A stretch of 64,000 nt of DNA from Stenotrophomonas maltophilia R551-3 (lineage in GTDB: Bacteria > Pseudomonadota > Gammaproteobacteria > Xanthomonadales > Xanthomonadaceae): positions 3,462,501 through 3,526,500 of the forward strand of contig NC_011071.1 of assembly GCF_000020665.1 (NCBI RefSeq), written 5' to 3'. Below, piece by piece: positions 25,792-36,667 of this stretch (within the stretch, counting starts at the first letter, position 1; each line of letters starts with the position of its first letter). The notes below the pieces were generated by a model, which ran no database searches, had not been told where the DNA came from, and was given only the letters and a program-made list of their open reading frames with translations. The position numbers and the translations under genes were made by a program.

Positions 25792-27111
25792 TTAGCGCTG
25801 GGTACGGTATGGGGACCATGCCGGTTCGCGCACATCTCCGTCAGCCAGAACCAACCGCTGGCGCACGCGCGCATCGGCGGAAACGGCATACAGGACACCA
25901 CGGCCACCCTCGCGGGCGGCGTACAACACCATGCTTGCGTTGGGCGCAAAGCTCGGAGACTCATCCAGCGAACCGGGGGACAGCGTGCTCCAGCGGGGCG
26001 AACCCAGCGAGCTGTCCATCATCGCAATCTTGTAGCTGTTGCCGGAGCCCTGGGCGACGGCGATCTTCTTGCCATCGTAGGACACCGAAGGCTTGGCGTT
26101 GTAGTTGCCCTGGAAGGTCACGCGCTCGGCGCTGCCGCCGCCCGCACCCACCTTGTAGACCTGCGGACGGCCACCGCGGTCGGAAGTGAAGTACACCGCG
26201 CTGCCGTCCGGTGCCCAGGTCGGCTCGGTGTCGATGGCGAAGTGGTTGGTCAGCTGGGCCAGCTGCTTGCTGCCCAGGTCCATCACGTAGATTTCCGGGT
26301 TGCCCGAACGCGACAGGGTCAGGGCCAGCTTGCGGCCATCCGGCGAGAACGCCGGGGCGCTGTTGATGCCACGGAAGCTGGTGACCAGCTCACGCGCGCC
26401 GGTGCCGATGTTCTGGATGTAGATGGCCGAGTTGCCACGTTCGAAGCTGACATAGGCCAGCTTACTGCCATCCGGGCTCCACGACGGCGACAGCAGCGGC
26501 TCGGCCGAACGCACGATGGTCTGCGGATTGAAGCCATCGGAGTCGGCCACCATCAGCGCATAGCGCATGGCATCGCCCTTGCCGCTGGCGGTCACGTAGG
26601 CGATGCGGGTCCAGAAGGCGCCGCGCACACCGGTGATCTTCTCGTAGATGGCATCGGCCATCTGGTGGGCGACGTCACGCATGGCATTGCCACGGGCGGT
26701 CATCGCCAGGCCCAGCAGGCGCTCGCCCTTGGGCACGTCGAACAGCTCGTACTCGACGCGGTAGGCGCCGGCACCGGCGTCGAGCACGCGGCCGACCACG
26801 ATGTAGTTCTGCTTCAGCGCGCGCCAGGTGGCGAACTGGATGTCGCCGCCGCGCACCGGCTTTTCGACGATCTGCGCTTCCGGCAGCGTGCGGAACTGGC
26901 CCGAACGCTCAAGGTCGGCACGGACCACGCCGGCGACGTCGGTCTGCGGTGCGGCCGAAGACCCCTGGTAGGGCATCGGCACGACGGTGATCGGCAGCGC
27001 GGAGGCATTGCCGCCGATGATGTCGATATCCAGCCCCTTCTGCTGCGCAACGGCAGCAAAGGGCAGCAACAGGGCCGCAAACACGGCAAGCCAGCGAGGC
27101 ATCTTTTTCAT
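25792..27111 (-). CDS. tolB: Tol-Pal periplasmic protein TolB
   Basis: 439 residues. The signal peptide (about 1-23, ending FAAVAQ) is followed by the N-terminal TolB domain (about 24-150). A beta-propeller follows with repeated SPDGxKLA/Y blades (LSPSWSPDGSKLAYVSF, APAFSPDGRKLALTLS, EPTWAPDGSAVYFTSD). TolB binds Pal, and TolA through its N-terminus. The ATG at 27109-27111 is chosen because it opens the signal; the upstream frame has no family homology. A 296-bp non-coding gap separates it from tolA, larger than other gaps in the operon, which suggests a separate tolB promoter. Confidence 0.97.
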   Translation of the reverse strand: MKKMPRWLAVFAALLLPFAAVAQQKGLDIDIIGGNASALPITVVPMPYQGSSAAPQTDVAGVVRADLERSGQFRTLPEAQIVEKPVRGGDIQFATWRALKQNYIVVGRVLDAGAGAYRVEYELFDVPKGERLLGLAMTARGNAMRDVAHQMADAIYEKITGVRGAFWTRIAYVTASGKGDAMRYALMVADSDGFNPQTIVRSAEPLLSPSWSPDGSKLAYVSFERGNSAIYIQNIGTGARELVTSFRGINSAPAFSPDGRKLALTLSRSGNPEIYVMDLGSKQLAQLTNHFAIDTEPTWAPDGSAVYFTSDRGGRPQVYKVGAGGGSAERVTFQGNYNAKPSVSYDGKKIAVAQGSGNSYKIAMMDSSLGSPRWSTLSPGSLDESPSFAPNASMVLYAAREGGRGVLYAVSADARVRQRLVLADGDVREPAWSPYRTQR

Positions 27112-27407
27112 GGAGCGCTCAATAGGGGGAAACCGGAACGAGGGATAGCAAAGCGGAAGTGAACCGCTTCGCAATCATGAACCAAGGGTACGTGAATTCC
27201 GGGTCAGTTCCAGCCCGTCCTCTCACGCACCGTTAACGTCGTGGCTAACATCGCACCCACCGGCCTCGTCGGCCCCGATCACGCCCCCCATCGAAAGGCG
27301 GCGTTCCCGGGCGACGTCCAGCCTGCCCGGCTGAAACCGGGCCCGCCAGAGGCAAGCGCGACATCCGTGGGCGCAGGTGGCCCGATGGCCACCCTGCCCT
27401 GCCCGCC
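27112..27407 (-). other. tolA-tolB intergenic region
   Basis: About 296 bp without a convincing gene. It holds a small GC hairpin (CCCGGCTGAAACCGGG near 27328) and presumably the tolB promoter and leader. I find no confident -35/-10 pair, SMAG or riboswitch in it. The part next to tolB is relatively A/T-rich for this genome. Confidence 0.5.
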
Positions 27408-28452
27408 TCAGCGATCCTGGGCGGTAAAGGTGAAGTTGAGCGTGCGCGCGAACACCGACTCGAAACCGCGGTACGGCAGCGGCTGGGCGTTGAGCACCGC
27501 GGCCTCGATCGAACGCCTGCCGGCCTCGTCGTACGGGCAGTTCGGGCTGACCTTGGCCTGCATCACCGTGCCACCCGGAATCTGGGTGATGGTGATGGTG
27601 CAACGCTGGCCCAGTGGCACCGTGTCCGGACGTACCCACTGCGACAGCACCTTGGCCTGGATCGCGGCGGCGTACTTGGCCGAAAGGTCATCGCTGGTGC
27701 CACCACCACCGCCAGCCGGCTGTGCCGCACCGCTGGCGCCGGCGGCGGCGCTGCCGGCGGCATTGCGCGCAGCGGCGACCTGGCGCAGCTTCTGCTCGGC
27801 CAGCTTGGCTTCCTTCTCGGCCTGCTCACGGCGGGCGCGGATCTCGGCGATCTTCTTCTGCTTTTCGGCCTCGGCCTTGTCAGCGGCCACGCGCTCCTGC
27901 TCGGCCTGCTTCTTCTTCTCGTCCGCTTCCTGCTGCTTGGCCAGGCGCAGCTTCTGCTCTGCTTCTTCCTGGCGCTTGCGTTCGGTGAGGTCGATCTGCT
28001 CCTGGCGGCGCTTGGCTTCCTGTTCCTGCTTGGCCTTCTCCTGCGAGATGGCCAGCGCGCTCACGGCGTCCTGATCCTTGGTATCGGGCTGCGCGACACG
28101 CTCCTGCGCCTGTTGCTGCTGCGGCGTCGGCGCATCCTGTGGGCGCGGCTCGGGAATCGGCTGCGGCGGCGGAATGGTGTCTTCCGGCACCGGGATCGGC
28201 TCGGCGACCGGCGGCGGCAGGTCTTCCAGCTTCTCCGACTGGCGCAGGGCCTGGCGCGCGGCAGCGGCCTCGGACGAGGACAGCGCCAGGCTGGCCTCGA
28301 CCGACGGATCGCCGGCGGCAGCGTCGGTGTTGCGCTGGGGCGACCACAGCCAGGCGCCGATGAAGATCAGCGCGACCAGCAGGTGCACCAGCACGGCCAG
28401 GGCCAGGGGCAGGCCCCAGCCGGGTTCGCGCTGATGCGGGGGTGGCAGGGCG

Positions 28453-28463
<11 letters not shown>
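27408..28463 (-). CDS. tolA: Cell-envelope integrity protein TolA
   Basis: 351 residues. One N-terminal transmembrane helix (about 19-41) anchors it to TolQR. A Pro-rich stretch (about 75-120) leads into a long Lys/Glu/Ala/Gln alpha-helical domain (about 125-245) spanning the periplasm. A Gly/Ala linker and a C-terminal globular domain (about 260-351: YAAAIQAKVLSQWVRPD, CTITITQIPGGTV) follow. The C-terminal domain contacts TolB/Pal. Its start overlaps the tolR end by 11 bp, so translation is probably coupled. The domain layout and length are normal for xanthomonads. Confidence 0.95.
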
Positions 28464-28881
<418 letters not shown>

Positions 28882-28905
28882 GGCTTGGACTCCCGGGTCG
28901 GTCGC

Positions 28906-29685
28906 TTACTCGTCGCCAGCGCTCTGGCGCTGCAGGATGGAGCTGAACTCCTCGGCGAAGGTCTCGAACCGCACCGACATGCGCTCCACGCGAGTGGTGA
29001 AGCGGTTGTAGGCCCACACCGCCGGAATCGCCACGAACAGGCCGATGGCGGTGGCGAACAGCGCTTCGGAAATACCCGGGGCGACCGCTGCGATACCGGC
29101 CTGTGCACCGCTGCTGATCATGTCGTGCATGGTCACCATGATGCCGAACACGGTGCCGACCAGGCCCACGTAGGGGGCGGTCGAGCCGATGTTGGCCAGC
29201 AGTTCCAGGTTGCGCTCGAGCTGGTCGACTTCGCGGGTGTAGGTGGTGCGCATGGCACGCTGCGCGCCTTCCAGCTGCGCACGGCCGTCCAGCCGGCGCT
29301 TGTCGCGCAGGCGGCTGTATTCGCGGAAACCGGCTTCGAAGATCGCTTCCAGGCCGCCGACATTACGGCTGCGGTCGGTGGCCGAGCTGTACAGCTTGCC
29401 CAGGTCCGCACCGGACCAGAAGCGGTTCTCGAACTCGTCGGCTTCGCGCGTGGCCTGCTTGAAGATGCGGGCCTTGCGGAAAATGATCACCCAGCTGACG
29501 AACGAGCCGACCAGCAGCGCCAGCACGATGATCTTCACCGGCAGGCTGGCCTTGGCCATCAGTTCGAGGTAGTTGATGCCGCCGCCGGTGGTGGCCTGGG
29601 CAAGGGTCTGTGTCGCGGCGTTGCTGACGTCGGCCGGCAATGCCTCGGTGACCGTGGCCTGCAGGGCCAGGAGCGTTGCGATCAT
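28906..29685 (-). CDS. tolQ: Tol-Pal proton-channel subunit TolQ
   Basis: 259 residues, MotA/TolQ/ExbB family, with three transmembrane helices: about 50-72 (VKIIVLALLVGSFVSWVII), about 165-187 in the APYVGLVGTVFGIMVTM segment, and about 205-228 (EALFATAIGLFVAIPAVWAYN). The conserved Thr/Gly/Pro-rich faces of TM2 and TM3 line the TolR helix. The N-terminus is about 25 residues longer than in E. coli and Thr/Ala-rich. It lies 10 bp after ybgC. Confidence 0.97.
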   Translation of the reverse strand: MIATLLALQATVTEALPADVSNAATQTLAQATTGGGINYLELMAKASLPVKIIVLALLVGSFVSWVIIFRKARIFKQATREADEFENRFWSGADLGKLYSSATDRSRNVGGLEAIFEAGFREYSRLRDKRRLDGRAQLEGAQRAMRTTYTREVDQLERNLELLANIGSTAPYVGLVGTVFGIMVTMHDMISSGAQAGIAAVAPGISEALFATAIGLFVAIPAVWAYNRFTTRVERMSVRFETFAEEFSSILQRQSAGDE

Positions 29686-29695
29686 CCGTTGTTCC

Positions 29696-30127
29696 TCAAT
29701 GTTCGGATTCGGGGTGGAGGTGGGGTTTCAGCACGGCAAGGACGGCTTCGTCCATGCCACGCGGGCGAAAACTGGCCGCTTCCAGTGCGGCGATGCGGAC
29801 CTGGGCCGACAGCAGTAGTTCGCCGTCGCGCAGGATCTGCTGGTCGAAGGCCATGCTGGCCTTCTTCAGCTGGACCAGCGTGGCGCTCACCTGCAGGGTG
29901 TCATCCAGCCGTGCCGGCTTGATGAAATCCATCTGCATCGAACGCACCGCGAAGACCATCCCGTGCTCGGCACGCATGCGCTCCTGGCCATAGCCCAGCG
30001 CACGCATCCATTCGGTCCGGGCCCGTTCCATGAAGGCCACGTAGCGGGCGTGGTAGACCACGCCACCTGCGTCGGTATCTTCCCAGTAAATGCGTGTCGG
30101 CCAACTGAATCGGGGCTCAACCGACAT
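29696..30127 (-). CDS. ybgC: Tol-Pal-associated acyl-CoA thioesterase YbgC
   Basis: A 143-residue hot-dog fold thioesterase of the 4-hydroxybenzoyl-CoA class. The signature is [27 protein letters not shown], with the catalytic Asp about residue 18. YbgC proteins hydrolyse acyl-CoA and associate with phospholipid enzymes; the gene is a constant first member of tol-pal operons. Its start overlaps the ruvB stop by 11 bp, coupling it to the DNA-repair genes upstream. Confidence 0.95.
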   Translation of the reverse strand: MSVEPRFSWPTRIYWEDTDAGGVVYHARYVAFMERARTEWMRALGYGQERMRAEHGMVFAVRSMQMDFIKPARLDDTLQVSATLVQLKKASMAFDQQILRDGELLLSAQVRIAALEAASFRPRGMDEAVLAVLKPHLHPESEH

Positions 30128-31157
30128 CGGGAACCTCGGCGAACAGGTCCTGCGGCGGGTTCTTGGGCTTCAGGCCCATGTGCCGGTAGGCCTTGTGGGT
30201 GGCCATGCGGCCACGCGCGGTGCGCACCAGGAAGCCCTGCTGGATCAGGTACGGCTCGACCACGTCTTCCAGCGTGCCGCGCTCTTCAGACAGCGCCGCA
30301 GCAAGCGATTCGATGCCGACCGGGCCGCCATCGAAGTAGTCGACCATGGTCTTGAGCAGGCGACGATCGAGCTCGTCGAAGCCTTCCGGGTCGACCTTGA
30401 GCATCTTCATCGCAGCCTGGGCCACGGCCTCGTCGATGTGGCCGCCGGCCTTCACCTGCGCATAGTCACGCACGCGGCGCAGCAGGCGGTTGGCGATACG
30501 CGGGGTGCCACGCGCGCGACGCGCGATCTCCCCTGCCCCATCGGCGGTGCAGTCGATGGCCAGGATCGCAGCCGAACGGCGCACGATCCGGGTCAGCTCC
30601 TCGACGCTGTAGAACTCCAGGCGCTGGACGATGCCGAAGCGGTCGCGCAGCGGCGCTGTCAGCAGGCCGGCACGGGTGGTGGCACCGATCAGGGTGAACG
30701 GCGGCAGGTCGATCTTGATCGAGCGGGCGGCGGGGCCCTCGCCGATCATGATGTCGATCTGGAAATCTTCCATCGCCGGGTACAGCACTTCCTCGACCAC
30801 CGGCGACAGGCGGTGGATTTCGTCGATGAACAGCACATCGTGCGGCTGCAGGTTGGTCAGCAGCGCGGCCAGGTCGCCGGCCTTTTCGATCACCGGGCCG
30901 GAGGTCACCCGCAGGGCCACGCCCAGTTCGTTGGCGATGACATGGCTGAGCGTGGTCTTGCCCAGGCCGGGCGGCCCGAAGATCAGCACGTGGTCCAGCG
31001 CGTCGCCACGCCCCTTGGCCGCCTGGATGTAGATCTCCATCTGCTCGCGCACCGGCACCTGGCCGAGGTAGTCGGCAAGGCGCTTGGGGCGGATGCTGGC
31101 GTCGGCGGCGTCATCCTCGCGGGTGGCGCCGGCGCCGATGATGCGGTCGTCGGTCAT
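30117..31157 (-). CDS. ruvB: Holliday junction branch-migration helicase RuvB
   Basis: 346 residues, an AAA+ motor. Walker [10 protein letters not shown] and Walker [10 protein letters not shown] are present, with sensor 1 GATTRAG and the arginine-finger region LRDRFGI. A C-terminal winged helix follows ([15 protein letters not shown]). It drives branch migration with RuvA. The start at 31157 fits the normal N-terminus MTDDRII. Unusually for an enteric reader, kup lies between ruvA and ruvB, and a SMAG pair sits just upstream. It overlaps ybgC by 11 bp. Confidence 0.97.
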   Translation of the reverse strand: MTDDRIIGAGATREDDAADASIRPKRLADYLGQVPVREQMEIYIQAAKGRGDALDHVLIFGPPGLGKTTLSHVIANELGVALRVTSGPVIEKAGDLAALLTNLQPHDVLFIDEIHRLSPVVEEVLYPAMEDFQIDIMIGEGPAARSIKIDLPPFTLIGATTRAGLLTAPLRDRFGIVQRLEFYSVEELTRIVRRSAAILAIDCTADGAGEIARRARGTPRIANRLLRRVRDYAQVKAGGHIDEAVAQAAMKMLKVDPEGFDELDRRLLKTMVDYFDGGPVGIESLAAALSEERGTLEDVVEPYLIQQGFLVRTARGRMATHKAYRHMGLKPKNPPQDLFAEVPDVG

Positions 31158-31203
31158 GCCGTGATTATGCGGTAAATGGGCGCATTCCGGGGCCGGAAGC
31201 ACG

Positions 31204-31278
31204 GTAGTGCCGGCCGCTGGCCGGCAACCCCATGAACGCCGGCGGCATTACGGGATGCCGGCCAGCGGCCGGCACTAC
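31204..31278. repeat. SMAG pair (facing) between kup and ruvB
   Basis: A plus-strand unit at 31204-31227 and a minus-strand unit at 31256-31278, both of the GTAGTGCCGGCC subfamily, are separated by 28 bp. Since kup and ruvB are both on the minus strand, the pair lies in a co-directional gap, 6 bp after the kup stop. It could separate kup transcription from ruvB or stabilise the kup mRNA end. Confidence 0.88.
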
Positions 31279-31284
31279 CAGACC

Positions 31285-33204
31285 TCAGATCTCCACCTGG
31301 GCGCCCAGTTCCACCAATCTGTTGCCCGGGATCCGGAAGAAGCCCGTCGCCGGGGCGGCGTTGCGATGCATCAGCGCGAACAGCTTGTCGCGCCAGATCG
31401 GCATGCCGCGGTTGGCGGTGGCGACGATGGTTTCGCGGCTGGCGAAGAAGGTGGTGTCCATCGGGTCGAAGTAGATGCCGCCGTGGTCGCACGAACGCAT
31501 CAGCGCCAGTGGTACGTCCGGGGTCTCCATGAAGCCAAAGCGCACGTAGACCCGGTAGAACTCGTCGCCCACCGATTCAATCTTGAGGCGCTGCCCCTCC
31601 GGCGCATACGGTACCGGCAGGGTTACCACGTGCAGGAACACGTTGCGCTCGTGCAGCACCTTGTTGTGCTTGAGGTTGTGCATCAACGCATGCGGGGCCA
31701 CGGTCGGGTCGGCGGTCAGGAACACCGCGGTGCCCGGCACGCGTACCGGCGGCGCCAGCATCAGGCCCGGCAGGAAGGTATCGATGCGGATACCGTCCTT
31801 GCGGATTTCATCGCGCAGCAGTTCGCGGCCACGACGCCAGGTACGCATCATGGTGAACAGGAAGATGCCCAGCACAACCGGGAACCAGGCGCCCTGCAAC
31901 AGCTTGGCGCCGTTGGCGATGACAAAGCCCAGGTCAATGACGAAGAACACCACGCACAGCGGCAGGATCCAGTTGCGCGCCTTGGGCCACAGCGAGCGCG
32001 CGACCAGGGCCAGCAGCAGGGTATCGATCAGCATCGTGGCCGACACCGAGATGCCGTAGGCCACGGCCAGGTTGGACGAGCTGCGGAAGGCCAGCACCAG
32101 GCCGATCACCATCACCGCGATACCCCAGTTGATGCCCGGGATGTAGATCTGGCCGATGGTGTCGTGCGAGGTGTGCTTGATGCGCATGCGCGGGATGTAG
32201 CCCAGCTGCATGGCCTGGCGCGAGACCGAGAACGCGCCGGTGATGACCGACTGCGAGGCAATCACCGCTGCCATCGTGGCCAGGATGATCATCGGGTACA
32301 GCGCCCACGACGGCACCGCTTCGAAGAACGGGTTCTTTACCGCCTCGGGGTGGTTGAGCACCAGCGCGCCCTGCCCCAGGTAGTTCAGCACCAGGCACGG
32401 CAGCACGAAGAAGTACCAGGCGTGGCGGATCGGCTTGGCACCGAAGTGGCCCATGTCGGCGTACAGCGCCTCGCCACCGGTCACTGCCAGCACCACCGCG
32501 CCCAGGATGAAGATGCTGTGCCAGCCATGTTCCATGAAGAAACGGATTGCCCACCACGGGTTGAACGCCTTCAGCACTTCCGGCGCGTCGACGATGTTGT
32601 AGATGCCGATCGCCGCCAGCGAAATGAACCAGATCGAGGTGATCGGCCCGAACAGCTTGCCGATCTTCGCCGTACCGAAGCGCTGTACCGCGAACACGGC
32701 CAGCAGCACCACCACGGTGATCGGCACGATGAAGGCATGCAGCCCCGGCGCAGCGACCTCCAAGCCTTCGACCGCACCCAGCACCGATATCGCCGGCGTG
32801 ATCACGCCATCGCCGAAGAACAGCGAGGCACCGAAAATGCCAAGGATGCCGACCACATAGGCCGAACGCGACCCATTGCGCAGCGTGCGCTGGGTCAGCG
32901 CCATCAGCGCCATGATGCCGCCTTCGCCGTCATTGTCGGCGCGCATGATGATGGTCACGTACTTCAGGGTGACCACGATGTTCAACGCCCAGAACGCCAG
33001 CGACAGCACGCCCAGCACGGTGTCATGGTCGCTGTTGAGCCCGTAGTGCGGCGAGAACGCCTCCTTCAGGGTGTACAGCGGGCTGGTGCCGATATCGCCG
33101 AAGACCACGCCGATCGCACCGATGATCAGCGCCAGGCCTCCGGCTGGAGGGGCGTGACCGTGGCCGCCGGGGGCGGCTGCGTGCGGGGTTTGACTGCTGG
33201 ACAT
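31285..33204 (-). CDS. kup: Potassium uptake transporter Kup
   Basis: A 639-residue KUP/HAK/KT-family potassium-proton symporter. About 12 transmembrane helices fill the first 450 residues. The family signature is [19 protein letters not shown] near the N-terminus, then [11 protein letters not shown]. The C-terminal ~180 residues are a soluble domain. A His/Gly/Pro-rich N-terminal tail of about 22 residues precedes the first helix. It sits between ruvA (49 bp upstream) and ruvB in an otherwise DNA-repair run. Confidence 0.95.
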   Translation of the reverse strand: MSSSQTPHAAAPGGHGHAPPAGGLALIIGAIGVVFGDIGTSPLYTLKEAFSPHYGLNSDHDTVLGVLSLAFWALNIVVTLKYVTIIMRADNDGEGGIMALMALTQRTLRNGSRSAYVVGILGIFGASLFFGDGVITPAISVLGAVEGLEVAAPGLHAFIVPITVVVLLAVFAVQRFGTAKIGKLFGPITSIWFISLAAIGIYNIVDAPEVLKAFNPWWAIRFFMEHGWHSIFILGAVVLAVTGGEALYADMGHFGAKPIRHAWYFFVLPCLVLNYLGQGALVLNHPEAVKNPFFEAVPSWALYPMIILATMAAVIASQSVITGAFSVSRQAMQLGYIPRMRIKHTSHDTIGQIYIPGINWGIAVMVIGLVLAFRSSSNLAVAYGISVSATMLIDTLLLALVARSLWPKARNWILPLCVVFFVIDLGFVIANGAKLLQGAWFPVVLGIFLFTMMRTWRRGRELLRDEIRKDGIRIDTFLPGLMLAPPVRVPGTAVFLTADPTVAPHALMHNLKHNKVLHERNVFLHVVTLPVPYAPEGQRLKIESVGDEFYRVYVRFGFMETPDVPLALMRSCDHGGIYFDPMDTTFFASRETIVATANRGMPIWRDKLFALMHRNAAPATGFFRIPGNRLVELGAQVEI

Positions 33205-33253
33205 GGGACTCCTGGCGGGGCTCAGGCGGTTCGTTGGAGGAAAGGAAAGCGGG

Positions 33254-33847
33254 TCAGCGCAGCGCCGACTGCAGCGCCTTGCGGATCACGATGGCCACTT
33301 CATCACCTTCATTGAAGGCTTCGCGGGCCATCCGCGCCGCTTCAGCCGGCTTGTAACCCAGCTGCTGCAGGGCCACGGTGGCATCGGACAGCGGATCAGC
33401 CGGGGCCGGGCCACTGCCGGTCGGCAGCGCGCCACCGGCACCGAACTGGGCAGCGCGGTCGCGCAGCTCAAGCACCATGCGCTCGGCGGTCTTCTTGCCG
33501 ATGCCGGGGATGCGGGTCAGCGCGGTGATGTCGCCAGCCTGGACCATGCGCGCGAACTCCTCGACGGTGACACCGGACAGCACGGCCAGCGCGATCTTCG
33601 CGCCGATGCCGCTGACCTTCTGCACGTCGCGGAACAGGCGCCGCTCGCCCTCGCGCAGGAAGCCGTACAGCGAGACGCTGTCTTCCTTCTGCGAGTAATG
33701 GGTGTACAGGGTGACCTCGCGGCCGAGTTCGGGCAGGTCGTAGAAGGTGCTCATCGGCGCCTCCAGCTCGTAGCCCACTCCGTTCACGTCCACCACCAGC
33801 CACGGCGGCGCCTTGTAGGCGACGATGCCGCGCAGTCGACCGATCAT
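33254..33847 (-). CDS. ruvA: Holliday junction protein RuvA
   Basis: 197 residues. An N-terminal OB fold ([23 protein letters not shown]) is followed by two helix-hairpin-helix motifs ([13 protein letters not shown] and [16 protein letters not shown]). A C-terminal RuvB-binding domain ([19 protein letters not shown]) follows a flexible Gly/Pro linker. RuvA tetramers hold the junction and load RuvB. The start at 33847 matches the invariant MIGRL. It starts 13 bp after ruvC. Confidence 0.97.
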   Translation of the reverse strand: MIGRLRGIVAYKAPPWLVVDVNGVGYELEAPMSTFYDLPELGREVTLYTHYSQKEDSVSLYGFLREGERRLFRDVQKVSGIGAKIALAVLSGVTVEEFARMVQAGDITALTRIPGIGKKTAERMVLELRDRAAQFGAGGALPTGSGPAPADPLSDATVALQQLGYKPAEAARMAREAFNEGDEVAIVIRKALQSALR

Positions 33848-33860
33848 TGCGTGCAGCTCC

Positions 33861-34382
33861 TCATTTGCGGCCCCACGCCTGGCGGGCACTGAGCCCCAGG
33901 CGGTTGGCCGTTGCCCTTACGTGGGCATGGGTGATGGCCACCGCCAACGCGTCGGCCGCGTCGGCCTGCAGCTTGGTTTTCAGGTTGAGCATGAGCCCGA
34001 CCATGTGTTGAACCTGTTGCTTTTCGGCGCCGCCGCGCCCGACCACCGCCAGCTTGATCTCGCTGGCGGCATATTCGTGCACCGGCAGGTCGCGCAGCAC
34101 CACGGCCGAAATCGCCGCGCCACGGGCCTGGCCCAGCTTCAGCGCCGAATCGGGGTTGCGTGCCATGAACACGCGTTCGATGGCCACTTCCTGCGGTTCG
34201 TACTCACGGCAGAGGTCGGCCAGGCCCAGCACCAGCAGCTTCATCCGCTGCGGGAAGTCATCAGCGCCCAGCAGCACCAGCGGTTGGTGATGCACATGGC
34301 TCACCCGGCCGGTGGCATCGACATCGATGATGCCGACCCCGGTCCGCTGCGAACCCGGGTCGATGCCAAGAATGCGGGTCAT
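33861..34382 (-). CDS. ruvC: Holliday junction resolvase RuvC
   Basis: 173 residues, RNase H-like fold. The catalytic acids appear as Asp in [15 protein letters not shown] (about residue 8), Glu in [10 protein letters not shown] and the Asp pair in [40 protein letters not shown] is the DNA-binding region. It cuts four-way junctions symmetrically. The start at 34382 matches the usual MTRILGID. It follows yebC by 129 bp and precedes ruvA by 13 bp. Confidence 0.97.
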   Translation of the reverse strand: MTRILGIDPGSQRTGVGIIDVDATGRVSHVHHQPLVLLGADDFPQRMKLLVLGLADLCREYEPQEVAIERVFMARNPDSALKLGQARGAAISAVVLRDLPVHEYAASEIKLAVVGRGGAEKQQVQHMVGLMLNLKTKLQADAADALAVAITHAHVRATANRLGLSARQAWGRK

Positions 34383-34511
34383 GCGGCACACACGCGGCTG
34401 CCGAAGGCCCGGGACGGACGCTGGCAGCGGCAATGGCAGGAAACGGCTGGGGTCATCATGGTGCGCATTGTCCGCTCACCGGCCGCCAAAGGCGACCGGT
34501 GATGCGTCCGT

Positions 34512-35243
34512 TCAGGCGTACGCGTCCGCGCCGAGATCGGCGTTGGAGTACACATCCTGTACGTCGTCGAGGTCTTCCAGCATGTCCAGCAGCTTCTTGA
34601 CCTGCAGGACGGTGTCGCCTTCGACCTTGATGTCGTTGTCGGCTCGGAAGGTCAGTTCCGCATGATCCGGCGTGCGTCCGGCCGCTGCCATCGCTTCCTT
34701 GACCGCGTGGTAGCTGTCGGCGGCGGTGAGCACGTCGATCGCGCCATCTTCGGGATAGACCACGATGTCGTCCGCACCGGCCTCGATGGCCGCTTCGGAA
34801 ATGGCGTCCTCATCGGCACCTGCGGCGAAATGCAGCACGCCCACGCGCTTGAACATGAAGCTCACCGAGCCTTCGGTGCCCATGTTGCCGCCGCACTTGC
34901 TGAACGCATGGCGGACATCGGCCACCGTGCGCACGCGGTTGTCGGTCAGGCAGTCGACGATGACCGCCACGCCACCCGGGGCATAGCCCTCGTAGCGGAT
35001 TTCCTCGTACTCGACGCCTTCCAGCTCGCCGGTGGCCTTCTTGATGGCGCGCTCGATCACGTCCTTGGACATGTTCGCGGTCAGGCCCTTGTCCATCGCC
35101 ACGCGCAGGCGCGGGTTGTTGTTGGGGTCGCCTCCACCGCCGCGCGCGGCAACGCCGATCTCACGGATGATCTTGGTGAAAATCTTGCCGCGCTTCGCGT
35201 CAGACGCGTTTTTGCGGTTTTCGATGGAGGGGCCTCTACCCAT
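34512..35243 (-). CDS. yebC: YebC/PmpR-family regulatory protein
   Basis: A 243-residue YebC-TACO1 family protein. It shows the conserved start [34 protein letters not shown] (about 45-56) and [11 protein letters not shown] (about 103-113). Members have been described as transcription factors and, more recently, as translation factors easing ribosome stalling. The start at 35243 is the family-typical Met; upstream codons run into a SMAG-like hairpin. It heads the ruvC-ruvA run, as in many proteobacteria. Confidence 0.95.
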   Translation of the reverse strand: MGRGPSIENRKNASDAKRGKIFTKIIREIGVAARGGGGDPNNNPRLRVAMDKGLTANMSKDVIERAIKKATGELEGVEYEEIRYEGYAPGGVAVIVDCLTDNRVRTVADVRHAFSKCGGNMGTEGSVSFMFKRVGVLHFAAGADEDAISEAAIEAGADDIVVYPEDGAIDVLTAADSYHAVKEAMAAAGRTPDHAELTFRADNDIKVEGDTVLQVKKLLDMLEDLDDVQDVYSNADLGADAYA

Positions 35244-35320
35244 GGGTCTTTCCGTACGTGCGTTGATGGATAAGGCCGCGGATTCTACCTGATCGGGCCC
35301 CGTGACCGTGTCGAGGCCGG

Positions 35321-35385
35321 CCAGATGCCGCCGGGCATGGCCCGGCGAAGAGCGTGCGAACCAACGTTTCGCCCCCACCAATGGA
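35321..35385. repeat. SMAG-like double hairpin upstream of yebC
   Basis: A CGCCGGGC / GCCCGGCG stem at 35329-35347 without a clean GTAG box is followed by a degenerate GTGCGAACC / GTTTCGC second hairpin ending CCCACCA. This is the same two-part unit as in the 22503-22704 cluster. Confidence 0.65.
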
Positions 35386-35405
35386 GGACGTTCGCGCCCA
35401 CCGAC

Positions 35406-36038
35406 TTACGCGGCGGCGGCGTCGCGACCGTGCTGGAACTGGCCGTGACGGAGGAAATGCGCGGTCTGCCGGGCTGCATCCGGCGACACCACCAGGCCGC
35501 TGTGGCTGGTACGCACCACGCAGTGGTCAGCCAGCCCCGGCAGCCGGGTCTCGGCCAGCGCCACGGTACCGTCGGAGGCATCGTCAATGGCGCCGAGCAG
35601 GCTACCCAGCCCGTGCGGGACCGAACCAGCGATCAGGCCGACCTCGGCTTTGCCCTGCCAGTCCGGCAGGCCGTCCAGCAGCAGATCGCTGCTGCGGCCC
35701 AGGGCCAGGCCCCAGCCATGTTCGGACAGCGAACGCGCCGTACCACTGCCGCGCAGCGGTGACCCCAGGCAGACCACGCGTTGCACCGGCAGCTGCGGAT
35801 TGCGACGCAATGCCTCCAGCGCCAGCAGTCCGCCCAGGCTATGGCCGACCAGCGACAGCGGGCCGGCATCGGCCAGCCGCTCCAGCAGCTGCGGCACGGC
35901 CACGTCCGGGCCGCCGAACACCGAGGAGTAACCAAACGCATGCACCTGGAAGCCACGCGCGCGCAGGCGCCAGGCCAGCGGCCCGACCCAGGCGCGGGCG
36001 TTCCAGATGCCATGCAGCAGTAATACGGGGGGAGTCAT
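35406..36038 (-). CDS. Alpha/beta-fold hydrolase (lipase-like)
   Basis: A 210-residue compact hydrolase with VLLLHGIWNA at the first strand (oxyanion His-Gly) and a nucleophile elbow GHSLGG at about 65-70. The late acid and His lie around SDGTVALAETRLPGLADHCVV. It is related to PGAP1/lipase-like enzymes, and the substrate is unknown. There is no signal peptide, so it is probably cytoplasmic. It ends in a short Ala tract. It is isolated on the minus strand between the GNAT gene and yebC. Confidence 0.82.
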   Translation of the reverse strand: MTPPVLLLHGIWNARAWVGPLAWRLRARGFQVHAFGYSSVFGGPDVAVPQLLERLADAGPLSLVGHSLGGLLALEALRRNPQLPVQRVVCLGSPLRGSGTARSLSEHGWGLALGRSSDLLLDGLPDWQGKAEVGLIAGSVPHGLGSLLGAIDDASDGTVALAETRLPGLADHCVVRTSHSGLVVSPDAARQTAHFLRHGQFQHGRDAAAA

Positions 36039-36113
36039 GCAAACAGCCTGGCAGTCAGCGGGGCAGGAACGTACGGTGATTGGACACGCGCGCGCAGCAA
36101 GCGGCGGTGAACG

Positions 36114-36635
36114 TCAGGCCTCGCGCGGTGCGCGGCGCAGGATGAATTCAAGATCGTTCGTGTCGCCGACCGGGAACAGGTACTCGCCGACCTTCTCGAA
36201 ACCATAACGGGCGTAGAAGCGCTGCGCACCAAAGTTTTCCGACCACACGCCCAGCCACAGCGTGCGCGGGCCCGGCTGTTCCAGCCAGGCCAATGCGGTT
36301 TCCAGCAGCCGGCTGCCCCAGCCGCAGCTCTGCTGCGTCTTGATCAGGTACAGCCGCTTGAGTTCGCCGTCACCAGGCTTCACCTCGGGATGCGGCAGGC
36401 CACAGGGGCCGGCGGCGGCATGGCCGACCGCCTCCCCATCCAGTTCCAGCAGCCACACCGCGTAATCGGGGTGGGCCAGGATCGTGCGCTGGCGCTCGAC
36501 CGTATAGGACTCATCCAGGAACGCCTGCAGGTCCTGCGGCGGATAAAGATGTCCGAAGGTTTCGGTGAACGTGCGGGCGGCCAGCGCCGACAGGGTCGGC
36601 GCGTCGTCCACAGTAGCGCGGCGGATCGAATACAT
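36114..36635 (-). CDS. GNAT-family N-acetyltransferase (paralogue of 16490-17002)
   Basis: 173 residues. The acetyl-CoA site region is LKRLYLIKTQQSCGWGSRLLETA (about 89-111), followed by LWLGVWSENFGAQRFYARYGFEKVGEYLF. It shares the ENFGAQRFYxRYG and LEFILRR signatures with the GNAT gene near 16.5 kb, and Met-YSIRRATVDDA matches that protein's start. I place the start at 36635 on this alignment; a further ATG is open 12 codons upstream. It ends the aspS-acidic protein-GNAT minus-strand run, 32 bp after the acidic protein. The substrate is unknown. Confidence 0.85.
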   Translation of the reverse strand: MYSIRRATVDDAPTLSALAARTFTETFGHLYPPQDLQAFLDESYTVERQRTILAHPDYAVWLLELDGEAVGHAAAGPCGLPHPEVKPGDGELKRLYLIKTQQSCGWGSRLLETALAWLEQPGPRTLWLGVWSENFGAQRFYARYGFEKVGEYLFPVGDTNDLEFILRRAPREA

Positions 36636-36667
36636 GGGTCGAGTTGACGTCAGGACAACGGTTCGGG

